From Saccharopolyspora endophytica (lineage in GTDB: Bacteria > Actinomycetota > Actinomycetes > Mycobacteriales > Pseudonocardiaceae): DNA of 64,000 bases. Below are positions 43,931-52,673 of the stretch, one piece after another (position 1 is the first letter of the stretch; every line of letters begins with the position of its first letter). Under the pieces are notes generated by a model. The model did not search any database, was not told the DNA's origin, and saw only the letters and a list, made by a program, of their open reading frames with translations. The DNA lies in NCBI RefSeq assembly GCF_018070075.1, contig NZ_JAGPXE010000001.1, positions 744,001 through 808,000 of the forward strand. The letters run 5' to 3'. A program made the position numbers and the translations under genes.

Positions 43931-44558
43931 GGCACGAGGCACCGATACTGCCTCGCTGGCGTGGGCATTGGCCAGTCACATCAGCCGGAAGGTGTTGCCT
44001 GAAAACGGCCGCCGCGCCGCGGTCGCCGCCGCAGTGCGGCGTGTTCCGGGTGAGCCCCGTACGTTCGGCGCCCTGCGTGAGGTCGCGGAGTTCCTGCCGG
44101 AACCGCACGACCCGGCCGCCGAGCGTGCGTTCGTCGCGGTCGCGGCCATGATGTGCGACCAGCCCCGGCGCGGCCGTCTGGCCGAGCTGGCCTTGCAGCG
44201 CGAGGGCGCCGACGTTGGCGAGTCAGAGCGCAAGCGAGGCTGGACTGCGGTGACGTCTCTCGGGGACAGCTGCGCCACAGCGGTCAATCTGAAGTTGCAG
44301 TCGGCGTCGTCGATGGAGACCCGGCTGCACGCGATCTGCCGTTCCCACGCCGATGGTGCCCACCGGCTCGTCCCGCCCCTGGTCGGTTTCCTGCGCGCTG
44401 ATGCTGTTGATGTCAACTGGCCGCGCTTGATCGAGGACCTCACCTGGTGGGACCGCAGGCGAGAGACGATCGCAGCCCGCTGGTTGCGGGAGTACTACCG
44501 AGGCCTGAACAACAGCGCCGAGCCCTCCAGGAAGACGAAGAAGAAGGAGCAGCAGTGA
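43923..44558 (+). CDS. casB: Cascade small subunit Cse2/CasB
   Basis: 211 residues, all-helical and arginine-rich: RRAAVAAAVRRVPGEPRTF, AFVAVAAMMCDQP, RLHAICRSHADGAHRLVPPLVGFLRADAVDVNWPRLIEDLTWW (two halves of the Cse2 fold). It stabilises the crRNA and non-target strand in Cascade. It overlaps cse1 by 8 bp and cas7 by 4 bp (GTGA). The C-terminus is a lysine-rich tail. Confidence 0.9.
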   Translation: MSEARGTDTASLAWALASHISRKVLPENGRRAAVAAAVRRVPGEPRTFGALREVAEFLPEPHDPAAERAFVAVAAMMCDQPRRGRLAELALQREGADVGESERKRGWTAVTSLGDSCATAVNLKLQSASSMETRLHAICRSHADGAHRLVPPLVGFLRADAVDVNWPRLIEDLTWWDRRRETIAARWLREYYRGLNNSAEPSRKTKKKEQQ

Positions 44559-45721
44559 GCACCCCGAAATTCCTCGACATCCACGCGATCCAGACCCTGC
44601 CGTTTTCCAACGTCAATCGCGACGACCTGGGCAGCCCCAAGACGGTGACGTTCGGGGGTGTCGAACGCACGCGCGTTTCGAGTCAGAGCTGGAAACGCCC
44701 GATCCGCCTGCACGTCGACAACGCGCTCGACGACAAGATCGTGCGCACCCGCCGCGTGATCGTCGGGGTCGCCGAACGTCTCCAGGCGCAGGGCTGGGAT
44801 GCCACCGAAGCCGAGTGGGCCGGCATCCAGGTCGCCAAGTCCGCCGGCAAGGAAATCAGCCTCAAGCCCGAGCAGAACGAGAAGGACGAGACCGTCCTGA
44901 CCACCAACGTGCTGTTGCTGTTGCCCGAAAGCAGCATCGACGACCTCGCGTCCCTGGCCGCCGAGCACCGGGACGGGATCCTGGCCGAAGGCAAGCGCGC
45001 CAAGAAGAAGACCGATTTCAAACCGGTGCTGCCGACCGAGACCGTCGGGGAGATCATCAGCCGCCGAAGCGGCACCATCAACCTCTTCGGCCGCATGCTC
45101 GCCGAGGTTCCCGGCGCCAACGTCGACGGGGCGGTGCAGATGCTGCACCCGTTCACCACCCACGCCACCACCGTGGAGTACGACTTCTTCACCGCAGTCG
45201 ACGACATCGAGCAGGACCTCAAACTTCCCGGCAGCGGCCACCTCAACACCGCCATGTACTCGGCGGGAACCTTCTACCGCTACGCCAGCGTCAACATCGC
45301 CGACCTGCTGGACAACCTCGACGGCGACGCAGAACTGGCCACCGCGCTCGTCGGTGCGTTCCTGCACGGATTTATCCATACCTTGCCCAGCGGCAAGCAG
45401 AACGCCACCGCGCCCATGACCGTCCCGGACATCGTGCACACGGTGGTGCGCGACGACCGGCCGGTCTCTCTGGCCAGCGCGTTCGAGTCTCCCATTCGCG
45501 GCACCGCCGGATTCAGCACCGAATCCGTGCTGCGCCTCAACCACCACGCCGGGGCCATCAACGCCCTGCTGGGCGAGGGACACATCGTCTTCGCCGGTCA
45601 CGCGCCTGGACCCAACGCTGGCACCGACACCGACCTGACCGGCCTGGGCACCCGCAGCGTCGGCTACGACGAGCTGGTCGGCCAGACGGTGACGGCCGGA
45701 TTCCCGGGAGCCCGACAGTGA
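44555..45721 (+). CDS. cas7e: Cascade backbone subunit Cas7e/CasC
   Basis: 388 residues. The N-terminus FLDIHAIQTLPFSNVNRDDLGSPKTV followed by RVSSQSWKRPIR is diagnostic of Cse4/CasC, as are GRMLAEVPGANVDGAVQ and ATTVEYDFFTAVDD. Six copies wrap the crRNA in Cascade. The GTG start overlaps the cse2 stop. The frame is open further upstream, but the family starts here. Confidence 0.94.
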   Translation: MSTPKFLDIHAIQTLPFSNVNRDDLGSPKTVTFGGVERTRVSSQSWKRPIRLHVDNALDDKIVRTRRVIVGVAERLQAQGWDATEAEWAGIQVAKSAGKEISLKPEQNEKDETVLTTNVLLLLPESSIDDLASLAAEHRDGILAEGKRAKKKTDFKPVLPTETVGEIISRRSGTINLFGRMLAEVPGANVDGAVQMLHPFTTHATTVEYDFFTAVDDIEQDLKLPGSGHLNTAMYSAGTFYRYASVNIADLLDNLDGDAELATALVGAFLHGFIHTLPSGKQNATAPMTVPDIVHTVVRDDRPVSLASAFESPIRGTAGFSTESVLRLNHHAGAINALLGEGHIVFAGHAPGPNAGTDTDLTGLGTRSVGYDELVGQTVTAGFPGARQ

Positions 45722-46470
45722 GTGGCCTGCTGCTGCGTCTGGCCGGACCGCTGCAGAGCTGGGGTGAACGCAGCAAATTCGATCGACGGGACACCGCCGG
45801 GTTCCCCACCCGGTCCGGTCTGCTGGGCCTGATCGCCTGCGCCTTGGGCCGGGCTCGCGGCCAGTCCGTCGACGACCTCGCTGATCTGTCGTTCACCATC
45901 CGCGTCGACCGGCCCGGCACCCGGATCGTCGACTACCACACCGTCGGTGGCGGGCTCAGCGGCGGACTGAAAGTCCCCACAGCCGACGGCAAAGGCCGAC
46001 CACCAGGAAAAGGAATTCTGCAAACGTGGCGGGAATACCTCGCCGACGCCGTCTTCGTCGTCGCCGTCGAAGGTCCCGAACCGCTCCTGGACACCGTCGA
46101 AGCCGCGCTGCACAGCCCGCACTGGCAGCCCTATCTCGGCCGCCGGTCCTGCCCACCCGAACAGCCCCTCGTCCTGGGCCGCAGCAACGACCCACAAGGA
46201 GAGCTGCGCACCGCTGTCCCCGTGGCCAGGCGCCTCCGAAGCGAGAACAACGACGAGCAACTTGCCGTGGACTTCGTCTGCGACTCCGGCCCAGAAGACC
46301 AGGTTCGCAGCGAAATCTTCGACGTCCCCGACCGGTTCGACCGCATCGACCGCACCTACCAGCCCCGCCCGGTGTGGATCGAGACCACAACGCTGCCCAC
46401 CACGCTGGCCGCTGCGAGCACACGAGAACACTTCCAGCAGCTGGCCGACTATGTCCGAGGAGGACGGTGA
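45718..46470 (+). CDS. cas5e: Cascade subunit Cas5e/CasD
   Basis: 250 residues. GLLLRLAGPLQSWGERSKFDRRDT is the typical Cas5e N-terminal RAMP strand, followed by PTRSGLLGLIACALGRARG and YHTVGGG. It caps the crRNA 5' handle. GTGA overlap with cas7; cas6e starts 2 bp after the stop. Confidence 0.93.
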   Translation: MSGLLLRLAGPLQSWGERSKFDRRDTAGFPTRSGLLGLIACALGRARGQSVDDLADLSFTIRVDRPGTRIVDYHTVGGGLSGGLKVPTADGKGRPPGKGILQTWREYLADAVFVVAVEGPEPLLDTVEAALHSPHWQPYLGRRSCPPEQPLVLGRSNDPQGELRTAVPVARRLRSENNDEQLAVDFVCDSGPEDQVRSEIFDVPDRFDRIDRTYQPRPVWIETTTLPTTLAAASTREHFQQLADYVRGGR

Positions 46471-46472
46471 TC

Positions 46473-47120
46473 ATGTCCGCATGGCTGGCTCAGATCGCGG
46501 TGTCCCCGCACTGCACCCGAATCTGGTCCCGAGGCCTGCTTAACGCTCAATCCGTGCACCGCGACCTCATGCGACTCGCCGAAGACAACCTCGGCGAACA
46601 GCCTCGCAAGACCGCCGGCATGCTCTGGCGCGCCGAAGACAGCCCCCACGGGCTCCAGCTCCTGGTGCAGATGAGCACACCCCCGAACTTGGAACGCCTC
46701 CAGCCCGATCTCGCCATCACCGCACGACAGCGCGACCTCACCCCGCTCCTGGACCGGCTGCACACCGGCATGCACGTGCGCTACCGCATCAGCGCGAACG
46801 CCACCAAACGCCACGGCAACAGCGCACCCGACAAGAAGGGCAAGCTGGCCAACCTCAGAGGCGAAGCAGCCGAGGAATGGTGGTTCCGCCGCGCTGAACA
46901 GTCCGGGCTCCGGTGCACCACCGTGCACACCACCTCCCTACCCGACGTGTGCGGAACCGCCAACGCGAAACGACAGCACCACGCCGTTCGGCACGCGGTG
47001 ACCCGCTTCGAGGGAACCGGGATCGTCACCTACCCCGAACTACTGCACACCGCGGTGCGCGAGGGAATCGGCCGAGCCCGCACCTACGGCTGCGGCCTGC
47101 TGAGCCTCGGACCGATCTGA
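46473..47120 (+). CDS. cas6e: crRNA-processing endoribonuclease Cas6e/CasE
   Basis: 215 residues. WLAQIAVSPHCTRIWSRGLLNAQSVHRDLMRL holds the conserved N-terminal region with the candidate catalytic His. The glycine-rich loop GRARTYGCGLLSLGPI closes the protein. It cleaves the repeat hairpin at its 3' base. GAGGAGG precedes the ATG. A truncated cas1 begins 14 bp downstream. Confidence 0.93.
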   Translation: MSAWLAQIAVSPHCTRIWSRGLLNAQSVHRDLMRLAEDNLGEQPRKTAGMLWRAEDSPHGLQLLVQMSTPPNLERLQPDLAITARQRDLTPLLDRLHTGMHVRYRISANATKRHGNSAPDKKGKLANLRGEAAEEWWFRRAEQSGLRCTTVHTTSLPDVCGTANAKRQHHAVRHAVTRFEGTGIVTYPELLHTAVREGIGRARTYGCGLLSLGPI

Positions 47121-47134
47121 ACGGAAACCGAGTG

Positions 47135-47410
47135 ATGGAAGACAGCCCGCGCCGACGACTCAGCGCCCCCACTGTCGCGATGTTGCCCCGCGTAGCCGAC
47201 TCGCTGTCGTTCCTCTACCTCGAACACTGCCGAGTCGTGCAGGACGACACCGGCGTGTGCGCCCAAATCGAGCGCAACAACGGCACCAGCAGCAGGGTCT
47301 ATCTGCCCATCGCGGCGATCAGCACCCTGCTGCTGGGCCCCGGCACCTCAGCCACCCAACCCGCCATCGCCACCTGCGCCCGCCACAACACCGTCGTGCT
47401 GTGGACCGGA
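47135..47410 (+). pseudogene. cas1: cas1 relic: N-terminal ~92 codons only
   Basis: The sequence MLPRVADSLSFLYLEHCRVVQDDTGVC, then VYLPIAAISTLLLGPGTS and ARHNTVVLWTG is clearly the N-terminal domain of type I-E Cas1. Homology stops after WTG near 47410; the catalytic C-terminal domain (Glu, His, Glu/Asp metal ligands) is entirely absent. The frame then runs meaninglessly into CRISPR array 2 until 47704. The integrase needed for spacer acquisition is therefore lost. Confidence 0.88.
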
Positions 47411-47478
47411 TCCAACTCATCGCCTTCACCAACCCAGAACAGCACCAAGATCACGAAACCGTGGAAGCCCCATTCTGA
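47410..47478 (+). pseudogene. Possible C-terminal tail of cas2
   Basis: In the frame shifted by one from cas1, 47410-47478 reads DRIQLIAFTNPEQHQDHETV and a few more residues to a TGA, 18 bp before the first repeat. D-x-I/L-Q-L-I is a plausible final strand of Cas2e, and position (between cas1 and the array) fits. If correct, one deletion joined cas1 codon ~92 to the last codons of cas2. The short length makes this tentative. Confidence 0.35.
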
Positions 47479-47496
47479 AACACCAGGTCACGAAGT

Positions 47497-48565
47497 GTTC
47501 TCTCTACGCACGTGGAGGTGGGCCGCAGGAGAAGCAGGCCAAGCACGACGAAGCCCAGTGCTCTCCACGCACGTGGAGGTGGGCCGACGATCCGGGCTCG
47601 ACGGCTGGGCCGACAGATGTGCTCTCCACGCACGTGAAGGTGATCCGGACTATGACGCTGGCGTGGTCGAGGCGGTGTTGTGCTCTCAACGCACGTGGAG
47701 GTGATCCGCGCTGTTGGACGCGCTGATGTGGCTCGAACTCGTGCTCTCCACGCACGTGGAGGTGATCCGTCGAACTTGCCCGGCCCGTTCTTCGGCGGCT
47801 GGTGTTCTCCGCGCACGTGGAGGTAATCCGGACGAGCGCGCGGCGATCGCGGTCTGGCGCGGGTGCTCTTCACGCACGTGGAGGTGGGCCGATCACGGCC
47901 CGGCTCATGCGCCGCAACAACGTGTGCTCTCCACGCACGTGGTGGTTGGCCGCACCGGTTGAACGGGCCGCACCAGAGCTCGAAGTGCTCTCCACGGCAC
48001 GTGGAGGTGGGCCGTTCGCCGAGATGGCGATCAAGGCCGGGCTGGCGTGCTCTCCACGCACGTGGAGGTGCGCCGGGCAAGAAACGGGCCGCGCAGCCGA
48101 GCTTGTGGTGCTCTCCACGCACGTGGAGGTGGGCCGGCATGGCAGCGGCCTAACGGATGGCTGCCGATGTGGTCTCCACGCACGTGGAGGTGGGCCGTCC
48201 TCCAGGTCGTCCAGGGACTCGACCCGGTTGTGCTCTCCACGCACGTGGAGGTAGGCCGCGGATGCCTACGTCCGGCTGGTGCGGTATCTCGTGCTCTCCA
48301 CGCATGTGGAGGTGGGCCGTGCAGCGCGGCGGCGACGAGCCGCGGGTAGGCGTGCTCTCCACGCACGTGGAGGTGGGCCGCCGGGCTCGTACCGGATCCG
48401 CGAGAGCCGGTTGTGCTATCCACGCACGTGGAGGCGATCCGTACGTCTGGCTGCGCCGCTGTGCGGTCGGATGGTGTTCTCCACGCACGTGGAGGTGAAT
48501 CCGGCTCGCAGAACGGGCGAACCAACGCGGACAGCAGTGCTCTCCACACACCTGGAGGTGTTCCG
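47497..48565 (+). CRISPR. CRISPR array 2, type I-E, 18 repeats / 17 spacers
   Basis: Eighteen repeats start at 47497, 47558, 47619, 47680, 47741, 47802, 47863, 47924, 47985, 48047, 48108, 48169, 48230, 48291, 48352, 48413, 48474 and 48537, spaced 61-63 bp. The consensus begins GTGCTCTCCACGC and ends ACGTGGAGGTGGGCCG. Repeats are unusually varied: 3' ends alternate between GGGCCG and GATCCG types, three have substitutions in the stem, two have one-base insertions, and even the leader-proximal repeat has two changes. CAGGTCACGAAGT precedes the first repeat. Confidence 0.97.
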
Positions 48566-48672
48566 CTACATCGGTGACTGGGACAGCCCGGTTGAACGAT
48601 TTTCGCTGCCCCAGACTGCATCAACGGCGTTACACGTTCTTCCAGCACGTCCAGGAGCGAAACTTCCAACGT

Positions 48673-49357
48673 TCATTTCGCCAACGTGGTGCCGAGTGGG
48701 AATGAGGATTGTCTGGCGGTGTTCCAGGTCATACCTGATCGTGACCACGGGTCCGTCGCGGCAAGCAGAACCTGTGTCACGGGTTCGGTGACTGTGCCAC
48801 GAAATCCTGCTTGAGTGCCGGGTGTGCGCAGTAGTGCGCTCTGCAAACCGTGGTTGTCGAACTCTTTTCGGCAGTAGGCCAAAGCGGTGTGCGCACGCCA
48901 CACCTTGTGCGTGGCGTGCTGTGTCTTTGAGTCCTTGTCGAACACCTGGCGATAGGCCTCGTTGACGGCCTCGCGCAGCGCGGTCAAGGCGGCATGTGGC
49001 TCGATGTAGAGCTCGATGGCAACGGTGTTGACCACCGCTGGCCCGTACCGCAGCTCGATCGGATTGAAATGTGCGGTATTTCGCGAGAGCGCGGCTCGTA
49101 ACCGGCGAAGTTGATCAGCCGTGACTTGCGCGGCAGGGGACATCAGCGAGGTCAAGAGTGATATGCCGCCAGCGTCGCTCGATCGGCTCTAGCACGTCCG
49201 TGATCTGAGCACTGTGTCCGCTGTCGACCCACCATTGCCGGGCGCTGTCAAGGTAGGCATCCTCGAGATCAGCAGCCGTAGTGCCCAACTGGATCTGTGT
49301 GACCCAGCGGGCCCCTGACGGATGCCAGCGTTCATCGTTGAAACTACGCACCCGCAT
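48673..49357 (-). pseudogene. Frameshifted 2H-phosphoesterase (2'-5' RNA ligase-like) gene
   Basis: Two overlapping frames make one protein. The first (49357-49115) gives WHPSGARWVTQIQLG and WRHITLDL with the first HxT motif. The second (49155-48673) continues TSLMSPAAQVTADQLRRLRA and VNTVAIELYIEP, then AHTALAYC where the second HxT/S motif is expected, ending in FPLG. The join near 49130-49155 needs a one-base shift. The second motif is also atypical. It lies just after array 2, pointing toward it. Confidence 0.5.
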
Positions 49358-49449
49358 TGTCTACCAGGTCGGCCAGCGCCTCAGGTTCGGCCTGTGCGGC
49401 GGGTCCGCCCTGACCGGGAGCGTGAAACGCCTGCGTGGGAGTGGGTGTT

Positions 49450-49863
49450 TCAGGAGTTGGCTTCGTCGCTGTGCATGAGCGTGTGGCGGGCGTGTTGGGC
49501 TGCTGTGACGACGTTGGTCCACTGTGGGTGATTGAGGTATTGGGCGTCGGTGGCGTCGCCGAGTTCGTCGACGAGGGGGTCGAGGACGTCGCCGAGGGCT
49601 TTCATGGCGTCAACTTCGCTCGGGTGCAGGACAATGCCGACGCGGGTGCGGGGGTCGGGGAGGACGCAGACATCGTCGAAGAGGATGTTGATGTTGGTGG
49701 TGAGGTCGTCGTAGAAGCCCGGTTGCGGGTACTCGCGTCGGATCCAGACTTTCTGCTGGTAGTCGGGGTCGGCGAGGGAGGTGACCGCGTCGATGACCTC
49801 GGCCCGCATTTCGGGGTAGCGGAGCGGGGTTACGGCTGGTTCCACGATTTCCACTGCTTCCAT
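49450..49863 (-). CDS. SCO4402-family protein, candidate immunity protein
   Basis: 137 residues. LRYPEMRAEVIDAVTSLADPDYQQKVW and RREYPQPGFYDDLTTNINIL, then LFDDVCVLPDPRTRVGIVL fit the SCO4402-like family of small actinobacterial proteins often encoded next to toxins. It overlaps the 3' end of the toxin gene by 34 bp in a different frame, so it should be co-translated. An immunity role is inferred from position. Confidence 0.7.
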   Translation of the reverse strand: MEAVEIVEPAVTPLRYPEMRAEVIDAVTSLADPDYQQKVWIRREYPQPGFYDDLTTNINILFDDVCVLPDPRTRVGIVLHPSEVDAMKALGDVLDPLVDELGDATDAQYLNHPQWTNVVTAAQHARHTLMHSDEANS

Positions 49864-51053
49864 TCGCTGAGCGGGATGTGCGCGTTTTCGGGGTCTTGCT
49901 TGACCGACCCGGAGATCGGCTCGCCGTCCCGGCCGATGACTTTGCCTTGGTCGCGGACGATGACGTGGTCGACCTGCTGGGTGGGTTGGGAGTTGTTCGG
50001 GTTCCCTTGGTCGATTCTAACGCCGCTACCTGGGTCGTTGGGGTCTTGCCAGCGTTGCCCGACGCCCTTCTTGGTGGCGTTGCCGTCTCCCCATTCTTCG
50101 GGAAGTTTCTCTTGTACGGCGGGGTCTTCCCACGGCAGCTCCGGCGCAGGGGCGGGCTCGGCGTCGCTCGTGTCGATGGCCTCGATCGAGTCGTCACCTG
50201 CTGCTTCGGCCCCAAGCCCGCCGACGGAAGCGGCGACCATCGCCCCGCCGGCGACCATGCCCGCCCCGGCGACGTAGTTCACCGGCGCACCGACGACGGC
50301 TCCCGCACCGGTGGCATCGAGTACGACGCCGCCGGCCATCGCGGCTGAGCTGACGGCGGTGAGTGCGGCACCGCCGACCGCGCCGACGACGAGCTCGGGA
50401 TGGTGCAGGGCAGCGTTGCCGAACGAGGCGAGCCCGTTGACCGCGGTCGCCGCGGCATCCCCGATCGCCTCACCGGCCTCGGCGATCCAGCTTCGCTCGG
50501 CCGGTGCCGTGTCGCGTGCTCGGCTGACCACGTCGGCCGCCTGGTCCCCGGCCGTGGACAGCTGGTTGCGGGCCCGGTCCAGCATCGCACGGGCGGCTTG
50601 GCGTTTGGCCTCTCCCGGATCATGGAAAGCGATCTGCGGTGCCGGTGCGCCCGGCTGGGCGTGCTGCTGGGCCTGCTCGACGCGCTGGGCGTGGTCGGCT
50701 CGTGCCTGCTCGGTTGCGGCTTCGCCTTCGTTCCAGAGCCGGATCGCCTCGCCAGCCTGGCTTTGCGCCCAGGTCAGGGTCTGGCTGTAGTTCTCCAGAG
50801 CCCCGGCGGCGTGGTGAAAGCTGTCACCGGCGGTGATCCACTTGGCGGGCTCGCCATCGAAGGCTGTCCGAAATTGCTCGGCTGCCTCGCCTTGCCAGCC
50901 TTCGCTGCTGTCGATGCGCTTGAGCCCGTCACCAGCCTCGGCAAGGGAATCGCCGTAGCGCCGCATCGCCTCCGAAGTCGCACGCACTGCCGAGCTGTCC
51001 CCGGGAATGAGGGCCTGAGGGTCATCGGTGGAACCGAGTTCTGCGGCCATCAC
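49830..51053 (-). CDS. Polymorphic toxin with type VII-like N-terminus
   Basis: 407 residues. The N-terminal ~150 residues form a WXG-like helical secretion module (SSEGWQGEAAEQFRTAFDGE, then SFHHAAGALENYSQTLTWAQ). A glycine/alanine-rich hydrophobic middle (PELVVGAVGGAALTAVSSAA) follows. The C-terminal ~80 residues (GQRWQDPNDPGSGVRIDQGN, VDHVIVRDQGKVIGRDGEPI, AHIPLSEWKQW) look like a compact polymorphic-toxin domain, perhaps the type-28 class. Its activity is not known to me. The GTG/ATG start (51053 or 51050) overlaps the upstream stop (TGATG). Confidence 0.75.
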   Translation of the reverse strand: MMAAELGSTDDPQALIPGDSSAVRATSEAMRRYGDSLAEAGDGLKRIDSSEGWQGEAAEQFRTAFDGEPAKWITAGDSFHHAAGALENYSQTLTWAQSQAGEAIRLWNEGEAATEQARADHAQRVEQAQQHAQPGAPAPQIAFHDPGEAKRQAARAMLDRARNQLSTAGDQAADVVSRARDTAPAERSWIAEAGEAIGDAAATAVNGLASFGNAALHHPELVVGAVGGAALTAVSSAAMAGGVVLDATGAGAVVGAPVNYVAGAGMVAGGAMVAASVGGLGAEAAGDDSIEAIDTSDAEPAPAPELPWEDPAVQEKLPEEWGDGNATKKGVGQRWQDPNDPGSGVRIDQGNPNNSQPTQQVDHVIVRDQGKVIGRDGEPISGSVKQDPENAHIPLSEWKQWKSWNQP

Positions 51054-51376
51054 TCGGCCGCCGGGTCCTCGCCGGACACGCGGGCGATGACGCCGGCGAG
51101 GTGTGCTCGCGCGGCCTCATCGGTGCGGCGGTAGTCCTGCACGCACTGATTGAGGCGCCCGGAAACCTCCTCGGCATCCTCGGCGAGGTTGCTGACTCCG
51201 ACATCCCACCGATCGCAGAACTCGCTCGCCGTGGTGGCAAGGCGCTGATGACCGAACGCCTCTGCCGGGCAATCAAGATCCTCTACAGGCTTGCGGTTCA
51301 TCGCCTCGATCGTTTCGCGTACGCCCCGCGCGGCGTGGTCCAACGCGGTCAGGTCGACTCGAAAGCCGTCCACCAC
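51050..51376 (-). CDS. WXG100-like helical protein (toxin helper)
   Basis: 108 residues: VDLTALDHAARGVRETIEAM, FGHQRLATTASEFCDRWDVG, then LAEDAEEVSGRLNQCVQDYR and TDEAARAHLAGVIARV, a two-helix ESX-type layout with a central W. Such small partners usually accompany type VII-secreted toxins. The start is the GTG at 51376, with GGAG 5 nt upstream; longer in-frame sequence upstream overlaps the leader of array 3. It overlaps the toxin gene start. Confidence 0.7.
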   Translation of the reverse strand: MVDGFRVDLTALDHAARGVRETIEAMNRKPVEDLDCPAEAFGHQRLATTASEFCDRWDVGVSNLAEDAEEVSGRLNQCVQDYRRTDEAARAHLAGVIARVSGEDPAAE

Positions 51377-51529
51377 ACAAACTCCGTCCCCAGCTATCTG
51401 GATTCCAGGCGACACGGTAGAAAACCAGGCAAGCCATCGGGCAGGAAGTACGGATCTTCCCTCGAATGGAGCAGACCTGTCATGACGGGAAACGTGCGAC
51501 ACCACTCCCAAAACTGCAGGTCATGAAGT
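51377..51529 (+). promoter_or_regulatory. Leader of CRISPR array 3
   Basis: AAACTGCAGGTCATGAAGT directly precedes the first repeat, the same anchor as in the other arrays. The region also holds the divergent promoter of the toxin operon. Confidence 0.6.
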
Positions 51530-51985
51530 GTGCTCTCCGCGCACGTGGAGGTGGTCCGGGCACGATCTCGTGGACGGCCAGGGCGGCGAGGTGCTCTCCA
51601 CGCACGTGGAGGTGGTCCGACCCACTCTCCCCGGGGGTGACGATGAAGTCGTGCTCTCCACGCACGTGGAGGTGGTCCGCCCGCTGAGACCGAATGAAGA
51701 GCCTCTTCCGCGTGCTCTCCACGCATGTGGAGGTGGTCCGCTAGGCGTACCCCAACGATCCAAGCAAGGACTGCGCTCTCCACGCACGTGGAGGTGAACC
51801 GGCGTGCACTGCGTTGCGCGGATGCCCGAGGAGGTGTTCTCCACGCACCGTGGAGGTGATCCGATGAAGGAACTCTTCCCGACCTGGCAAAACACGTGCT
51901 CTTCACGTACGTGGAGGTGGTCCGCGCGGTCAGTTGTTCGCTGCGGCCCGCAACGGGTGCTCTTCACGCATGTGGAGGTGGTCCG
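51530..51985 (+). CRISPR. CRISPR array 3, type I-E, 8 repeats / 7 spacers
   Basis: Repeats start at 51530, 51591, 51651, 51712, 51773, 51834, 51896 and 51957. The first four are near-perfect GTGCTCTCC...GGTGGTCCG; the fifth to eighth decay (GCGCTCTCC, an inserted C at 51834, CTTCAC variants), typical of the leader-distal end. Spacers are 31-32 nt. The GGTCCG end matches array 1 rather than array 2. Confidence 0.96.
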
Positions 51986-52098
51986 GCACTCACGGTCTTC
52001 GCTTTGGTTCGCGCAGCGCTCGCGGGGCCGGCGTTGTTTGCCCGCACCCGAGAGACCGGTGAACACGAGGTTATGGTGTCGTTGGCTAGGCTGGCCAG

Positions 52099-52620
52099 GT
52101 GGACAGCCATGATCGCCGTAGAGCGGAACAGATGCTCGTCGGGGTCCTGCACGCCGAATTCGCTGTCGCGCGGCACAACGCTGGTACCCGTGCACACGGA
52201 CGTCGGTATCTTGGGCGGGCCGACTTGCTCTTGACCGAGGCAGAGCTGTTCTCCCCCGTAATCCAGCTCGATGTGCTTGGTTCTGATCGGCAGTGCTTCG
52301 CCACTGCCCAGGCCGTCGCGGCACGTGACAGCACGGTGCTCTATGCCGAAGGCGTCGCGATCGATGAATTGGGGATCGTCATCGAGCATGCGTGGTGCGT
52401 GGATGCCACGAGCGGGGAGGTCATCGAAACGACCTGGTCGACGCCGGGCGGCGCCTACCTCGGATTCGCCCTGTCTCCGACCTGGATGCGGCGCCACGAT
52501 GTCGGTAGGCCGTTGCTTGACGTTGGCTATGGCATCGTGACGAGCTTGTACGACCATGGCGTACCCGACGAGATGTGCATACGTGGGCTAGGCCGTCAGG
52601 TGGGGATCACCCAGAGCTGA
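52099..52620 (+). CDS. Hypothetical protein between CRISPR array 3 and orphan repeats
   Basis: 173 residues, not a family I recognise. It has features seen in phage or island proteins: VLYAEGVAIDELGIVIEHAWCVDATSGEVIETTW, then GGAYLGFALS, a beta-rich layout with conserved-looking H-W-C-V-D and TW. TAGGCT lies 6 nt before the GTG, consistent with leaderless expression. Its position inside what may once have been one array suggests insertion. Confidence 0.65.
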   Translation: MDSHDRRRAEQMLVGVLHAEFAVARHNAGTRAHGRRYLGRADLLLTEAELFSPVIQLDVLGSDRQCFATAQAVAARDSTVLYAEGVAIDELGIVIEHAWCVDATSGEVIETTWSTPGGAYLGFALSPTWMRRHDVGRPLLDVGYGIVTSLYDHGVPDEMCIRGLGRQVGITQS

Positions 52621-52673
52621 AAACGGGCTCCCCGGTCGGCTTGGAGCAGCCATGCCCGTGGCCCCGATGACCC

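Noticed and set aside
47478..47704. Cas1 continuing as a longer functional protein
   Set aside because: After WTG the residues have no Cas1 similarity and from 47497 the frame translates CRISPR repeats.
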